From Bog-950 sp046329515 (GTDB lineage Bacteria > Bacteroidota > Bacteroidia > Chitinophagales > LD1): a stretch of 64,000 nucleotides of DNA. The translations under genes were made by a program, and so were the position numbers. The notes under the pieces are model-generated. The model was not told where the DNA came from and searched no databases. It was given only the letters and a program-made list of their open reading frames with translations. How positions within the stretch are numbered: position 1 is the first letter of the stretch; every line of letters starts with the position of its first letter. Positions 24,632 through 33,965 of the stretch are shown piece by piece. The stretch covers positions 558,001-622,000 of the forward strand of contig JAXLUM010000001.1 of the NCBI GenBank assembly GCA_046329515.1. The letters run 5' to 3'.

Positions 24632-26206
24632 ATGATTAAGGCGGTAAATTTTTTGTGTGCATTATTCTTGTGCGTTACCGCTTACAGCCAGTCACCTTTT
24701 CAAAATGTTTTAATAAGCCAGTATAATTTCCCGAATGAACCGGCTATTTGTATTTCGCCGGTTGATACCAATATTATTACCGCAGCAGCCAACGTTGATT
24801 TATTTTATTCTTCTACCGATGGCGGCAAAACATGGGATATGCTTCAGGCCGATTCAAAGTACGGCGTTTATGGCGACCCTTGTATTGTTGCCGACACCAG
24901 TGGCAATTTTTTGTATTTCCATTTAGCGCTGAATGATACCATAACTATTTGGCCGCGTTGGGCGGATCGTATTGTTTGCCAGAAAACCAACACCGGCGGT
25001 AATACCTGGATGGTGGACACCTTTACAGGTTTGAATTTGCCCAAGATGCAGGATAAAGAATGGAGTGCGGTTGACCCGGCACGCAACTACGTTTACCTGG
25101 CATGGACACAGTTTGATTTATATGGCAGCACCCTTCAGGAAGATTCGAGTATAATTAAATTCTCACGCTCGCAGGATGGAGGTGTAAGCTGGAGTGCTGC
25201 ACAAACCGTTGGTGACTTAGAAGGCGATTGTATTGATAGCGACAGCACAATTGAGGGCGCAATGCCGGCAGTGGGCCCCAATGGCGAGGTATACCTTGCG
25301 TATGCTGTAGATGAAAAAATTTACTTTAATAAGTCTACCGATTTTGGAAATACCTGGCTAAGTAGCGAAGTAGTTGTAGCCAACCAAAAGGAGGGTTGGG
25401 ATTATGAAATTCCCGGTATTTACCGCTGCAATGGCATGCCCGTTTTGCATTGCGATGTAAGCGGCGGGCCGCATACCGGCGCCATTTATCTTAACTGGAC
25501 GGATAAACAAATTGCAAATGATGCTGATGTGTACTTTGCAAAAAGTATTGATGGTGGTACTACCTGGAGCGCACCTTTGCGCGTTAATGATGACCCTGCC
25601 GGCAGCGACAATTTTATGAGTTGGATGACGGTGGATCAAACCAATGGTGATATCTATATTGTGTATTACGACAGGCGAAACCACCCGGCAACCACGCTTA
25701 CTGATATGTATATGGCCCGCTCAACAGATGGCGGAAACAATTTTGTGAATTTCAGAATAAGCAGTTCGCCATTTACGGCGCAGGCAAGTCTCTTCCATGG
25801 AGATTACATCAATATTTCAGCGGTTAACGGCTGTGTGCGCCCAATATGGACCAGGCAGGATACGGGTCAAACCAGCATTTGGACGGCCCTTATAACTTTT
25901 AAAGACAGCAGCACTGTAGTAAATGGCTTACCCAAGAATACGGTGGCTGATGGCAAATGGCGCTTAATGAGCGCCAACCCTGCAAAAGGCGATTGCATTA
26001 TTGCTATTGGAAATATAAGTGAAGGTGCTTCTATCACTCTGTTTAATGCCAACGGCCAGTTGATGAACGTATGGAACGACCTTCAGCCCTTAACCTATGA
26101 ACGCCTTAAGTTAAAAGATTTGCTTTTGCCTTCAGGTATTTACCTGTTGCAGTGTAAAGACAGGGAATCCGTTAAGGTTATCCGCTTGATTGTTGAAGGG
26201 CAATAA
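24632..26206 (+). CDS. Secreted Asp-box (sialidase-like) propeller with T9SS type A sorting domain
   Basis: From ATG 24632 the product has 524 residues with a signal peptide (VNFLCALFLCVTAYSQ). ATG 24620, overlapping the permease stop, is an alternative. Five Asp-boxes are seen: SSTDGGKTW, SRSQDGGVSW, STDFGNTW, SIDGGTTW and STDGGNNF, giving a six-bladed sialidase-like propeller (about 20-420). A T9SS type A domain closes the protein (MSANPAKGDCIIAIG to the end). Exo-sialidase activity is possible but the Arg triad cannot be placed by eye, so it is named only by fold. It shares an operon with the permease, with overlapping genes. Confidence 0.7.
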   Translation: MIKAVNFLCALFLCVTAYSQSPFQNVLISQYNFPNEPAICISPVDTNIITAAANVDLFYSSTDGGKTWDMLQADSKYGVYGDPCIVADTSGNFLYFHLALNDTITIWPRWADRIVCQKTNTGGNTWMVDTFTGLNLPKMQDKEWSAVDPARNYVYLAWTQFDLYGSTLQEDSSIIKFSRSQDGGVSWSAAQTVGDLEGDCIDSDSTIEGAMPAVGPNGEVYLAYAVDEKIYFNKSTDFGNTWLSSEVVVANQKEGWDYEIPGIYRCNGMPVLHCDVSGGPHTGAIYLNWTDKQIANDADVYFAKSIDGGTTWSAPLRVNDDPAGSDNFMSWMTVDQTNGDIYIVYYDRRNHPATTLTDMYMARSTDGGNNFVNFRISSSPFTAQASLFHGDYINISAVNGCVRPIWTRQDTGQTSIWTALITFKDSSTVVNGLPKNTVADGKWRLMSANPAKGDCIIAIGNISEGASITLFNANGQLMNVWNDLQPLTYERLKLKDLLLPSGIYLLQCKDRESVKVIRLIVEGQ

Positions 26207-26224
26207 GTGTTCTCAACACTTTTC
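26205..26224 (+). terminator. Short hairpin after the Asp-box propeller gene
   Basis: AAGTGTT (26205-26211) and AACACTT (26215-26221) are perfect inverse copies around CTC, followed by TTTC. It starts inside the stop codon. The stem is AT-rich and therefore weak. Confidence 0.4.
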
Positions 26225-26227
26225 TGC

Positions 26228-26235
26228 TACTTTCG
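26228..26235 (+). promoter_or_regulatory. Candidate -7 box of the collagen-like gene
   Basis: TACTTTCG is one base off TAnnTTTG and lies 17 bases before the ATG. No -33 element is obvious. Confidence 0.25.
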
Positions 26236-26251
26236 CCCAACACAATTTTTT

Positions 26252-27388
26252 ATGAAACAATTCAGCACAATTATTCTTTTGCTTATAGTGGCAGCCTTGT
26301 CTGCGCAACCTCCGCAAAGCTTCAACTACCAGGCCATAGCCCGCAATAGCCAGGGCAATGAAATTGCCAACCAAAACGTATTGGTACGTTTTACCATACG
26401 CGATGCACAGGCCGGCGGTAACCTGCTTTATCAGGAAACACACGCTAAAACTACTAACCAGTTTGGCTTGTTTACAGCCGCCGTTGGTTCAGGCTCACCA
26501 AGTGTAGGCTCGCCTGCGTTTACGTCAATTAACTGGGGCGCGGGCAACCGCTATTTACAGGTGGAACTGGATGTTACCGGCGTAGGAAATGCATTTACTG
26601 ATTTAGGTACCAGCCAACTGTTGAGCGTACCTTATGCCTTATATGCAGCTAATGGCGGCGGCGGTGGAACTACAGGAGCAACAGGGCCGCAGGGTGTTGC
26701 CGGCGCAACCGGTGCTACCGGTCCACAGGGCGCTAATGGTGCAACCGGCCCGCAAGGCCCAACAGGTATTGGTGTAGGGGGTGCTACGGGGCCAACCGGA
26801 CCTACAGGCGCGCAAGGCGCAACCGGTGCAGGTGGTGGAGCAACAGGCCCTACAGGGGCAACCGGTCAAAATGGTAATCCGGGCGCTACAGGGCCAACAG
26901 GTCCGCAAGGTATAACCGGCCCTACCGGTTCAGGTGGTGGTACATCGCTTTACAACACTACTACGGTTGATTTTGGTAGTTCTCAGTTATCACTTAGCTA
27001 TTCCGGTTCAACAGCTTATACTTTAGTGCCGGGTCTTAGCCGCTCTATTACCTTAACCGGTCCGTCGAAGGTATGGATTACCTCGCAGGGTAGTGCACAG
27101 CTAAACGGTTCAGGTACGGTGTATGGTGCATACAGCATCGGTATTTTGCAGAACGGCACGCTGGTATCTTCAGGTGGCACGGCATATAACGCACTACAGG
27201 CTTCGGCAGTGGCTAATCCTTTCAATAGCTGGTCAGTACAAACCCTGCTAACCCTAACTGCCGGCACCTATACCATTTCAACAGGTGGCCGTTACGAAGG
27301 TAGCGTGAGTGGTTACCCGGTTAATATCAGTGGTGGCTCAGGTTCGCCTATGCAGGCAAGTATGGTAATACAGGTTATACCGCAATAA
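26252..27388 (+). CDS. Secreted collagen-like protein
   Basis: From ATG 26252 the protein has 378 residues. A signal peptide (LLLIVAALSAQ) leads into a conserved Bacteroidota N-terminal domain (PQSFNYQAIARNSQGNEIANQ to about residue 125), which precedes tail-fibre or collagen segments in other members. Then comes a collagen-like run of about 90 residues of Gly-x-y triplets (GATGPTGPQ types, about 142-230), broken by short GGG and GIGVGG. The C-terminal 145 residues are beta-rich and predicted to form a trimerising, C1q- or fibre-like head. No T9SS domain is present. The run has Pro at x and y but no Lys. A terminator follows. Confidence 0.8.
   Translation: MKQFSTIILLLIVAALSAQPPQSFNYQAIARNSQGNEIANQNVLVRFTIRDAQAGGNLLYQETHAKTTNQFGLFTAAVGSGSPSVGSPAFTSINWGAGNRYLQVELDVTGVGNAFTDLGTSQLLSVPYALYAANGGGGGTTGATGPQGVAGATGATGPQGANGATGPQGPTGIGVGGATGPTGPTGAQGATGAGGGATGPTGATGQNGNPGATGPTGPQGITGPTGSGGGTSLYNTTTVDFGSSQLSLSYSGSTAYTLVPGLSRSITLTGPSKVWITSQGSAQLNGSGTVYGAYSIGILQNGTLVSSGGTAYNALQASAVANPFNSWSVQTLLTLTAGTYTISTGGRYEGSVSGYPVNISGGSGSPMQASMVIQVIPQ
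26670..26940 (+). repeat. Collagen-like Gly-x-y codon repeat
   Basis: About thirty nine-base-step triplets (GGN-NNN-NNN), dominated by Gly-Ala-Thr, Gly-Pro-Thr and Gly-Pro-Gln. Interruptions occur near 26772 and 26830. Confidence 0.75.
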
Positions 27389-27409
27389 TTAGTTAAAAAG
27401 CTTACTGAA

Positions 27410-27442
27410 AGGCTCTTATGCTGCGGCGTAAGGGCCTTTTTT
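27410..27442 (+). terminator. Terminator after the collagen-like gene
   Basis: AGGCTCTTA (27410-27418) pairs with TAAGGGCCT (27429-27437, one G-T pair) and is followed by T residues to 27442. Confidence 0.75.
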
Positions 27443-27512
27443 ATGACAAAGCTTTTACCGCTTAGCTGCCAACGCACAGGCAATTTTAGCTATCTTTAAT
27501 TTGGATAACTCT

Positions 27513-30500
27513 GTGAAAAAAACTCTACTTTTTCTCTTAGCGTTTATTTGTACTGCGGCAGGCTTGTTTGCCCATGGCAGTGCTGCGTCATCCGCTTTGC
27601 AGTTTACGGAGAATAAAGGCCAGTGGAACGAAGCCTTTCGTTTTAAGGCGCAAATACCCAACGGTCAGTTACTGCTGGAGAAAAATGCCTTTTACTATTT
27701 CCTCTATTCCGGCGATGACATTTCCAAAATTCACCACCCGGGGGGTACTGATGTAACCATACACGGCCATGCCTTCCGCGAAGAGTTTGTAGGCGCTAAC
27801 CCGCAGCCAACCGTTATGGCTGAAAATGCTTTTACCCAATACGCCAATTACTACCATGGTAAGGACCCTAAGCGTTGGGCAAGCCACGTAAAAATTTATG
27901 CTAAGGTTCGTTATCAAAATCTGTTTAACGGAATTGATTTAGTGCTTTACAGCAAAGAGGAGCAACAGTTGAAATATGATTTTGTGGTTGCGGCTGGTGC
28001 TGATGTTTCCAAAATAAAAATACGGTTTAACGGTGCGGATGATATTGCACTCAGCAATGGTTCGCTTAAAATAAAAACCAGTGTTGCAGATGTTATTGAA
28101 CAACGCCCTTATGCCTACCAGGAAATAAATGGTTTTAAGGTAGAAGTGAAATGCGACTTTAAGTTGCAGGGCAATGAAGTAAGTTTTGAATTGCCCGATG
28201 GTTACAATGCACAGCTTCCACTGATTATTGACCCCAATGTGGTATTCTCTTCGTACACAGGTTCAACGGCTGATAACTGGGGGTACACGGCTACTTACGA
28301 TAACCAGGAGAATATGTACATCGGTGGTTATGTAAATGCTATTGAATTCGGCACCGGTTTGCCTAATGGTATTTACCCTACTACGGTGGGCGCTTTTCAA
28401 ACCACCTGGGCCGGTGGCACAGGCGGGCAAAGCGGTAGCGGCAATGGCATTGCTTATTCCTGCGATATGGGCATTACTAAATTCAGTGCCGATGGAACAC
28501 AACTGCTTTACTCAACCTATATAGGTGGTAGTGATAATGAAACACCGCATTCCTTGGTGGTTGATGCCCAGAACAATCTGATTATTTATGGCGTAAGTTA
28601 TTCTTCTGATTATCCTGTTACGGCTAACGCCTTCGACCAAAGCAACAACAGCAATGGTGATATTGTGGTAACTAAGCTGAATGCTGCGGGAAGCGCTTTA
28701 ATGGGCTCTACATTTATAGGCGGCACCTCTTTAGATGGTATCAATTTCGATCCACAGGAATTTTCAATTGGCAACCTGAAGCGTAATTACGGCGACCAGA
28801 ATAGGGGAGAAGTAAACATTGATGCTGCGGGAAACATTTATGTGGCCAGTTGCACAAAGTCAGCTGATTTTCCCGTAACCGCGGGCGCTTTGCAGTCAAG
28901 CAATGGCGGTAACCAGGATGGCTGTGCCTTCAAACTAAATGCCGATTGCTCGCAATTGCTATGGTGTACGTATATGGGAGGTTCTAATGACGATGCCTGT
29001 TATTCTTTAGACTTGGGGCCTAACGGAACTTTATACGTGGCCGGAGGCAGTATGAGCAGTAATTTTCCTACTACCAGCGGCGCTTTGCACACGGCATACA
29101 TGGGCGGAACTTACGATGGTTTTCTTGCCCTGATTAATGCAAGTGGCACGCAGCTATTAAATTCTTCATTTATAGGTACCGGTGGCGATGACCAGGTTTA
29201 CTTCGTAAAGCTTGATGCCAATGGCAATGTTTATTGTGTTGGTCAAACTACCGGCAATTACCCGGTGGCTAATGCGGCTTACTCCAACCCGGCAAGCGGC
29301 CAGTTTATAGTAAAGCTGAATCCTGCGCTAAACAGTGTATTCTATTCAACAGTGTTTGGTAACGGCAACGGCTTGCCCAATATTTCACCAACCGCTTTTT
29401 TGGTTGATACCTGCGAGAATGTTTATGTAGCTGGTTGGGGTAATTCAACTAACAGTATCTTTTCGCAATACGGTTTTCCGGCAAACAATATGTTCAATAT
29501 GCCATTAACGGGCGATGCGTATCAAAGTACCACGGATGGTATTGATTTTTACTTTATCGTGCTTTCTAAAAATGCCCAAAGCCTGTTGTATGGTTCTTAT
29601 TTCGGTGGTGCGGGCAACGGTACAAATACCGGCATTGAGCATGTGGATGGAGGAACCAGCCGCTTTGACAAGCGCGGAGTGATATATGAAGCCATGTGTG
29701 CAGGTTGTGGAGGCAATTCACTTACACCTACTACAGCGGGTGTATGGGCTCCTAATAACATGAGCAGTAATTGTAATGAGTTGGGCTTGAAGATGGCCTT
29801 TAATCTTTCCGGCACCAGTGTTGAGTTGCAGGCTTTCCCGCGTGCTACAGGTTGCGTACCCTTAACGGTGCAGTTTCAGGGCACCATTAGCAACGCACAA
29901 TCATTTACCTGGTATTTTGGCGATGGAGGCACTAGCACCTTGCAGAATCCGCAACACACCTATATGGATACGGGCACGTATACGGTAATGCTGGTGGGTT
30001 TAGATTCTAACTCCTGCAACGTTTCGGATACGGCCTATATTGATGTTTGGGTGCGCGATGATTCACTTGCTGCTGATTTTTTACCTGACCTGCAGATTGA
30101 TTGCGACAGCAATAAGGTGTTTCTTACCTCGGCCTCCTATGCTACTACTTCTTATTTCTGGAACTTAGGCGATGCCGCCACCTCAACAAATGATTCGGTT
30201 ACGCACTACTATGCTAACCCCGGCAACTATACCATAACCCTTATTTTATCTGACACTACTAAGTGCAACCTGCAGGATACCTTTATTTCGCAAATACACA
30301 TACCGGCAAAAGTTAATGCTACGCTGAACAACAGTAGTGCATATGGTTGCCGGCCGTTTACTACTAACTTCAATACACCTTTCTCGGCTACAGCTTCCTA
30401 TCTATGGAACTTTGGTGATAATTCAACATCAACCCTCAGCAACGTAACGCATACCTTTACTACGGCCGATACTTTTGATGTGGTATTGATTGTTACTGAT

Positions 30501-32060
30501 ACCACGTCCTGCAATATTGCTGATACTGCCTACAGCACTGTTATTGTTATTGATTCCAGCGCCGATGCGGCTTTCAACTTTAGCCGCACCTTTTTTGGTT
30601 GCGATTCAGTACAGGTTACAGTATGGTCAACCTATACCGGCGAAGATTCTGAACTATGGGATTTTGGTGATGGGTTCACTTCCACGCTGGATTCTGTTTC
30701 GCACACCTATTCGGTGGCTGGCACTTTTACTATAAGTCATTATCTAACCGATGTACAGCAGGTGTGTCACCCGGTAGATACCGAGCAAATTGCGGTTAGC
30801 CTATTGCCTTTAAATATCAGCATGACTATACCTGATACTATAGGTTGCCTGCCCTTTACTGCAGATTTTATAGGCAACTCTATTTTGCTGAGCACTGATT
30901 TTACCTGGTACTTTGGCGATGGCGGAGTGGGTACGGGCGATACTGTTTCGCATACCTATAATGGTCTGGGAACTTTTGATGTTACTGTGCTGGGTATTGA
31001 TACCAATGCTTGTGTAGGCGCTGATTCTGCCTTTGGAAAGGTTACTGTTATTGATGACTTTGTGAACGCCGCTTTCGGTTTAAATATTTTAAACGATTGT
31101 GATTCTAATCTTGTAATAGACTTACCAAACCAATCTGTAAACGGGGTTGATTTCTTTTGGGATTTTGGCGATGGTACGGGCAGCACACAGCAAAACGAAA
31201 GCCATACCTACAATATGCCCGGCACCTATAATATAACATTGGTTGCTATCGACACTAATCGTTGCCATCCTATAGATTCGGTTACAAGGCCGGTAACTTT
31301 GTTGCCAAATGTGGCTATTGATTTTACAGTAACCGATGTGTGCTTAGGCTCGCCGGTACAGTTTACAAACCTCAGTAATCCTGCAGCTCAATTCTTTTGG
31401 TCTTTTGGTGATAACAGCAGCTCCACGCAATATTCTCCAACGCATAATTATGCTGTAAACAATATTTACAGCGTGCGTTTGGTAATTGTTGATTCCGGCA
31501 CTTGCGATGTGCGCGATACGCTGGTAAAGGAAGTAACCGTTTACGCCCAACCGCAGGCGGCATTTATTACGCAGGGTGATACTTTCAAATTCGAAAACCC
31601 TGTGGACTTCATTAATAAGAGTTTATTCTACGATTACCTTCTGTGGAACTTTGGCGATGGAGATAGTTCAAGCGAAGAAAATCCGACACATGCTTATGAA
31701 ACCATTTATGGCATGACGGTTTGTTTACGCGCTTACAACGATGTGTGTGCCGATACCTTCTGCAAAAATATTTTCATTTCGTACGATGGCTTATTAGGCG
31801 TGCCGAATGCTTTCTCCCCTAACGGAGATGGTATAAACGATGTGATAAAAATTGAAGGTCGCGGCATTGTAGAGTTGAGCTTCCGCATATTTAACCGCTG
31901 GGGCGAGAAGGTGTTTGAAACAAACGATAAGAACATAGGTTGGGATGGTTACTATAAAGGGGTGTTGCAGGAAATGGAGGTTTACACCTATGCTGTTGAA
32001 GCTACCCTAATAAACGGACAAACAGTGCCGCTTAAAGGCAATATAACCTTAGTGCGCTAA
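27513..32060 (+). CDS. Giant T9SS type B surface protein: SBBP propeller, eight PKD domains
   Basis: From GTG 27513 the protein has 1515 residues with a signal peptide (KKTLLFLLAFICTAAGLFA). A TTG at 27501 is the alternative. An N-terminal domain starts LQFTENKGQWNEAFRFKA, as in other Bacteroidota propeller proteins. SBBP-type propeller repeats follow (about 250-760; LLYSTYIGGSDNE, GSTFIGGT, LLWCTYMGGSNDD). Then come eight PKD domains with WDFGDG-type motifs (about 775-1400) and a CHU_C-type T9SS sorting domain (GVPNAFSPNGDGINDV, RIFNRWGEKVFET, WDGYYKG). This is the type B signal, which uses PorP/SprF-type partners. The next gene, overlapping by one base, is such a partner. Expected on the cell surface as an adhesin or fibre. 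Confidence 0.85.
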   Translation: MKKTLLFLLAFICTAAGLFAHGSAASSALQFTENKGQWNEAFRFKAQIPNGQLLLEKNAFYYFLYSGDDISKIHHPGGTDVTIHGHAFREEFVGANPQPTVMAENAFTQYANYYHGKDPKRWASHVKIYAKVRYQNLFNGIDLVLYSKEEQQLKYDFVVAAGADVSKIKIRFNGADDIALSNGSLKIKTSVADVIEQRPYAYQEINGFKVEVKCDFKLQGNEVSFELPDGYNAQLPLIIDPNVVFSSYTGSTADNWGYTATYDNQENMYIGGYVNAIEFGTGLPNGIYPTTVGAFQTTWAGGTGGQSGSGNGIAYSCDMGITKFSADGTQLLYSTYIGGSDNETPHSLVVDAQNNLIIYGVSYSSDYPVTANAFDQSNNSNGDIVVTKLNAAGSALMGSTFIGGTSLDGINFDPQEFSIGNLKRNYGDQNRGEVNIDAAGNIYVASCTKSADFPVTAGALQSSNGGNQDGCAFKLNADCSQLLWCTYMGGSNDDACYSLDLGPNGTLYVAGGSMSSNFPTTSGALHTAYMGGTYDGFLALINASGTQLLNSSFIGTGGDDQVYFVKLDANGNVYCVGQTTGNYPVANAAYSNPASGQFIVKLNPALNSVFYSTVFGNGNGLPNISPTAFLVDTCENVYVAGWGNSTNSIFSQYGFPANNMFNMPLTGDAYQSTTDGIDFYFIVLSKNAQSLLYGSYFGGAGNGTNTGIEHVDGGTSRFDKRGVIYEAMCAGCGGNSLTPTTAGVWAPNNMSSNCNELGLKMAFNLSGTSVELQAFPRATGCVPLTVQFQGTISNAQSFTWYFGDGGTSTLQNPQHTYMDTGTYTVMLVGLDSNSCNVSDTAYIDVWVRDDSLAADFLPDLQIDCDSNKVFLTSASYATTSYFWNLGDAATSTNDSVTHYYANPGNYTITLILSDTTKCNLQDTFISQIHIPAKVNATLNNSSAYGCRPFTTNFNTPFSATASYLWNFGDNSTSTLSNVTHTFTTADTFDVVLIVTDTTSCNIADTAYSTVIVIDSSADAAFNFSRTFFGCDSVQVTVWSTYTGEDSELWDFGDGFTSTLDSVSHTYSVAGTFTISHYLTDVQQVCHPVDTEQIAVSLLPLNISMTIPDTIGCLPFTADFIGNSILLSTDFTWYFGDGGVGTGDTVSHTYNGLGTFDVTVLGIDTNACVGADSAFGKVTVIDDFVNAAFGLNILNDCDSNLVIDLPNQSVNGVDFFWDFGDGTGSTQQNESHTYNMPGTYNITLVAIDTNRCHPIDSVTRPVTLLPNVAIDFTVTDVCLGSPVQFTNLSNPAAQFFWSFGDNSSSTQYSPTHNYAVNNIYSVRLVIVDSGTCDVRDTLVKEVTVYAQPQAAFITQGDTFKFENPVDFINKSLFYDYLLWNFGDGDSSSEENPTHAYETIYGMTVCLRAYNDVCADTFCKNIFISYDGLLGVPNAFSPNGDGINDVIKIEGRGIVELSFRIFNRWGEKVFETNDKNIGWDGYYKGVLQEMEVYTYAVEATLINGQTVPLKGNITLVR

Positions 32061-33145
32061 TGAAAGAGAGATTGACACTTACAAAACATTATGCAACAGT
32101 ACCTTTAAAGAAGGTAGTGTTGTTGTTATGTTTTGTGGTGGACTCTCTGTTTGCAGTGCACGGCCAGGATGTTCACTTTACGCAATTCTTCACCAATCCG
32201 TTAGTGGTTAACCCCGGCCAAACCGGTTATTATGATGGTAACTACCGCATAGGTATAAATGCGCGTATGCAATGGCCCTGGGCAATAAGCAACAAGGTGT
32301 ATAACTACCATACGGAAGCGCCCTATGTTGATTTTTCTTTTGGGGAACGGAAGATTAAAGTGGGTTGGTTTGGTGTCGGCTTTAATTTTCTAAATGATGA
32401 AGCCGGCGATGGCCGCTTAACTTACCGCCGCTTTGGGTTAAGCGGCGCTTACCACCAGGCTTTTGATAAAGACCACCGTTATGTATTATCAGTAGGTGCA
32501 GGCGTTCACTATGTCATCCGCTCTATTGATTTTTCAAAATTGTATTTTAATAACCAGTGGGTAGATGATTTCGGGTTTAACCTAAGTGCGCCTAATGGCG
32601 AGCCATTACAAAGGCAAAGTTTCAGCATGGTAGATTTAAGCGCAGGCTTAAATATGAATGCGCATGTTCATGAGCAGGTAAACCTTGAGTTTGGTTTTGC
32701 GTTATTGCATATTAACCGCCCTAAGCATTCCTTTTTGGGAACAACCGAACGGCTTGGTTTCCGTTACCAGGCTAATTTGGGTGCAACCTATTATATAAGT
32801 GAAAGGCTTGAGCTGAATGTGAATGGCTACTACACCTACGAAAAAAAGGCAAGCCAGATTACGCTAGGTAGTATGTTGGGCTATGGTTTTTACAATGGCA
32901 GAAAGGGAGCGGTAGAACATACTATTTACGGCGGCTTGTATTATCGCATTAAAGATGCTTTAGCACCATTAGTAGGTTATCAGTTCCGTAAAACGCGCTT
33001 ACTTATCAGTTATGATGTTACCTTATCAAAGCTAATGGCGCCCGGTAAAGCTAATGGCGGACCCGAAATTTCCTTTGTGCATATAGGTGGCTGGCAACGC
33101 GAGTTTGGCGGCAAAAAGGTTTTCTGCCCCAGCTTTAAACGCTGA
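32060..33145 (+). CDS. PorP/SprF-family T9SS membrane protein
   Basis: The 361-residue protein has a signal peptide (CFVVDSLFAVHGQ) and the family N terminus DVHFTQFFTNPLVVNPGQTGYYDGNYR. The rest is a run of amphipathic beta strands with GFALLHI, GLYYRIKDALAPLVGYQ and RLLISYDVTLSK at the end, as in the outer-membrane PorP/SprF fold. Its ATG overlaps the stop of the type B protein (TAATG), so both are translated together. PorP/SprF proteins anchor or deliver type B cargo such as SprB; here the cargo is presumably the upstream giant protein. Its 3' end overlaps the convergent gene by 11 bases. Identification is good. Confidence 0.9.
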   Translation: MKERLTLTKHYATVPLKKVVLLLCFVVDSLFAVHGQDVHFTQFFTNPLVVNPGQTGYYDGNYRIGINARMQWPWAISNKVYNYHTEAPYVDFSFGERKIKVGWFGVGFNFLNDEAGDGRLTYRRFGLSGAYHQAFDKDHRYVLSVGAGVHYVIRSIDFSKLYFNNQWVDDFGFNLSAPNGEPLQRQSFSMVDLSAGLNMNAHVHEQVNLEFGFALLHINRPKHSFLGTTERLGFRYQANLGATYYISERLELNVNGYYTYEKKASQITLGSMLGYGFYNGRKGAVEHTIYGGLYYRIKDALAPLVGYQFRKTRLLISYDVTLSKLMAPGKANGGPEISFVHIGGWQREFGGKKVFCPSFKR

Positions 33146-33845
33146 TAACGCGCACCAGGCTTCGCTTGGCCACGGGCAGCATAGTTTCCGGTAAAGGATA
33201 GCTCTGTTTAAATTCTATAGCATACACCGCGGGGTTGGGTAATTCGGCCCGTTGTTCTATTAGTTTATACTTCACGCTTTCGTAACTGTGCGAAAGCGAA
33301 ATACCGTAATCAAATAAAAAGCGCGTTTGTATTCCTCTGAACTTCTCCTGCAGGTTTTCGAAAATGGTTATGCCGTAGTAATAAACGCTTACCATTCGTC
33401 GCGGAAAATCGGATAAAAAGAAATAGCCTTCTTCCTTGCGCAATGGAATAATGCCTACCGGAAAAACTTCAATTTTGTTCTCTACTTCCTCGTACAGTTC
33501 CCTGCCAAGGCCAAGGCGCTTTTCCATTTCAGGCAGGGCAAAGGCCACTATGTCATCAATTTCATGTAATAGTTCATCGTCTTCAAACATGCTGTGGTAA
33601 TCAATTTTGAATTGCTCAAAATCAATACGCGAAATCTCTTTGGGGAACCCCCTCGCTACTGTTTGCTTGGTTTCTTTAAACAACTGCAGGTTACGGTAGT
33701 GGTCTACCAATTCCCCTAACTTGGGGTACAGTTTCTTCTCATCAAAGTTTTTCCCAACTTCCTGCAGGTAGGCCAGCAGCAGGTACTTTTTGTATTCAAA
33801 GTCTATGCGGCCTTCGGTCAACCAGTTATGATTAAGTGCAGCCAT
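33135..33845 (-). CDS. Conserved-looking protein of unknown function
   Basis: The 236-residue protein has no signal peptide or membrane helix. It is rich in Glu, Lys and Tyr, with a helical first half (FEYKKYLLLAYLQEVGKNFDEKKLYP) and an alternating second half (EEGYFFLSDFPRRMVSVYYYGITIFE). I do not recognise it. Its stop lies inside the last codons of the PorP/SprF gene (11-base convergent overlap), so transcripts of the two genes are antisense there. A possible TTTG-N20-TATTTTTC promoter is seen upstream of the ATG, with one mismatch in the -7 box. Confidence 0.6.
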   Translation of the reverse strand: MAALNHNWLTEGRIDFEYKKYLLLAYLQEVGKNFDEKKLYPKLGELVDHYRNLQLFKETKQTVARGFPKEISRIDFEQFKIDYHSMFEDDELLHEIDDIVAFALPEMEKRLGLGRELYEEVENKIEVFPVGIIPLRKEEGYFFLSDFPRRMVSVYYYGITIFENLQEKFRGIQTRFLFDYGISLSHSYESVKYKLIEQRAELPNPAVYAIEFKQSYPLPETMLPVAKRSLVRVISV

Positions 33846-33965
33846 AATTCTTTACTGTTGTAACGAAAAATAAGGGGCTTAGTTGTAAGTGGCAAACAGA
33901 AATTAACAGGCCAAAAGCATCCAACTGCCTGTTGTGGATATAAGTTACCTAAAAGGGGCATATGA

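Noticed and set aside
24605..24632. TTG 24605 start for the Asp-box protein
   Set aside because: It would put a non-hydrophobic segment before the signal peptide. ATG 24620 or 24632 fits better.
26207..26252. GTG 26207 start for the collagen-like protein
   Set aside because: The extension lies over a hairpin and a promoter-like box, and precedes a complete signal peptide at 26252.
26670..26940. Collagen-like protein as substrate of the lysyl-oxidase-like protein in the same window
   Set aside because: The collagen-like run contains no Lys, and the genes are 25 kb apart and unrelated in transcription. A functional link is not supported.
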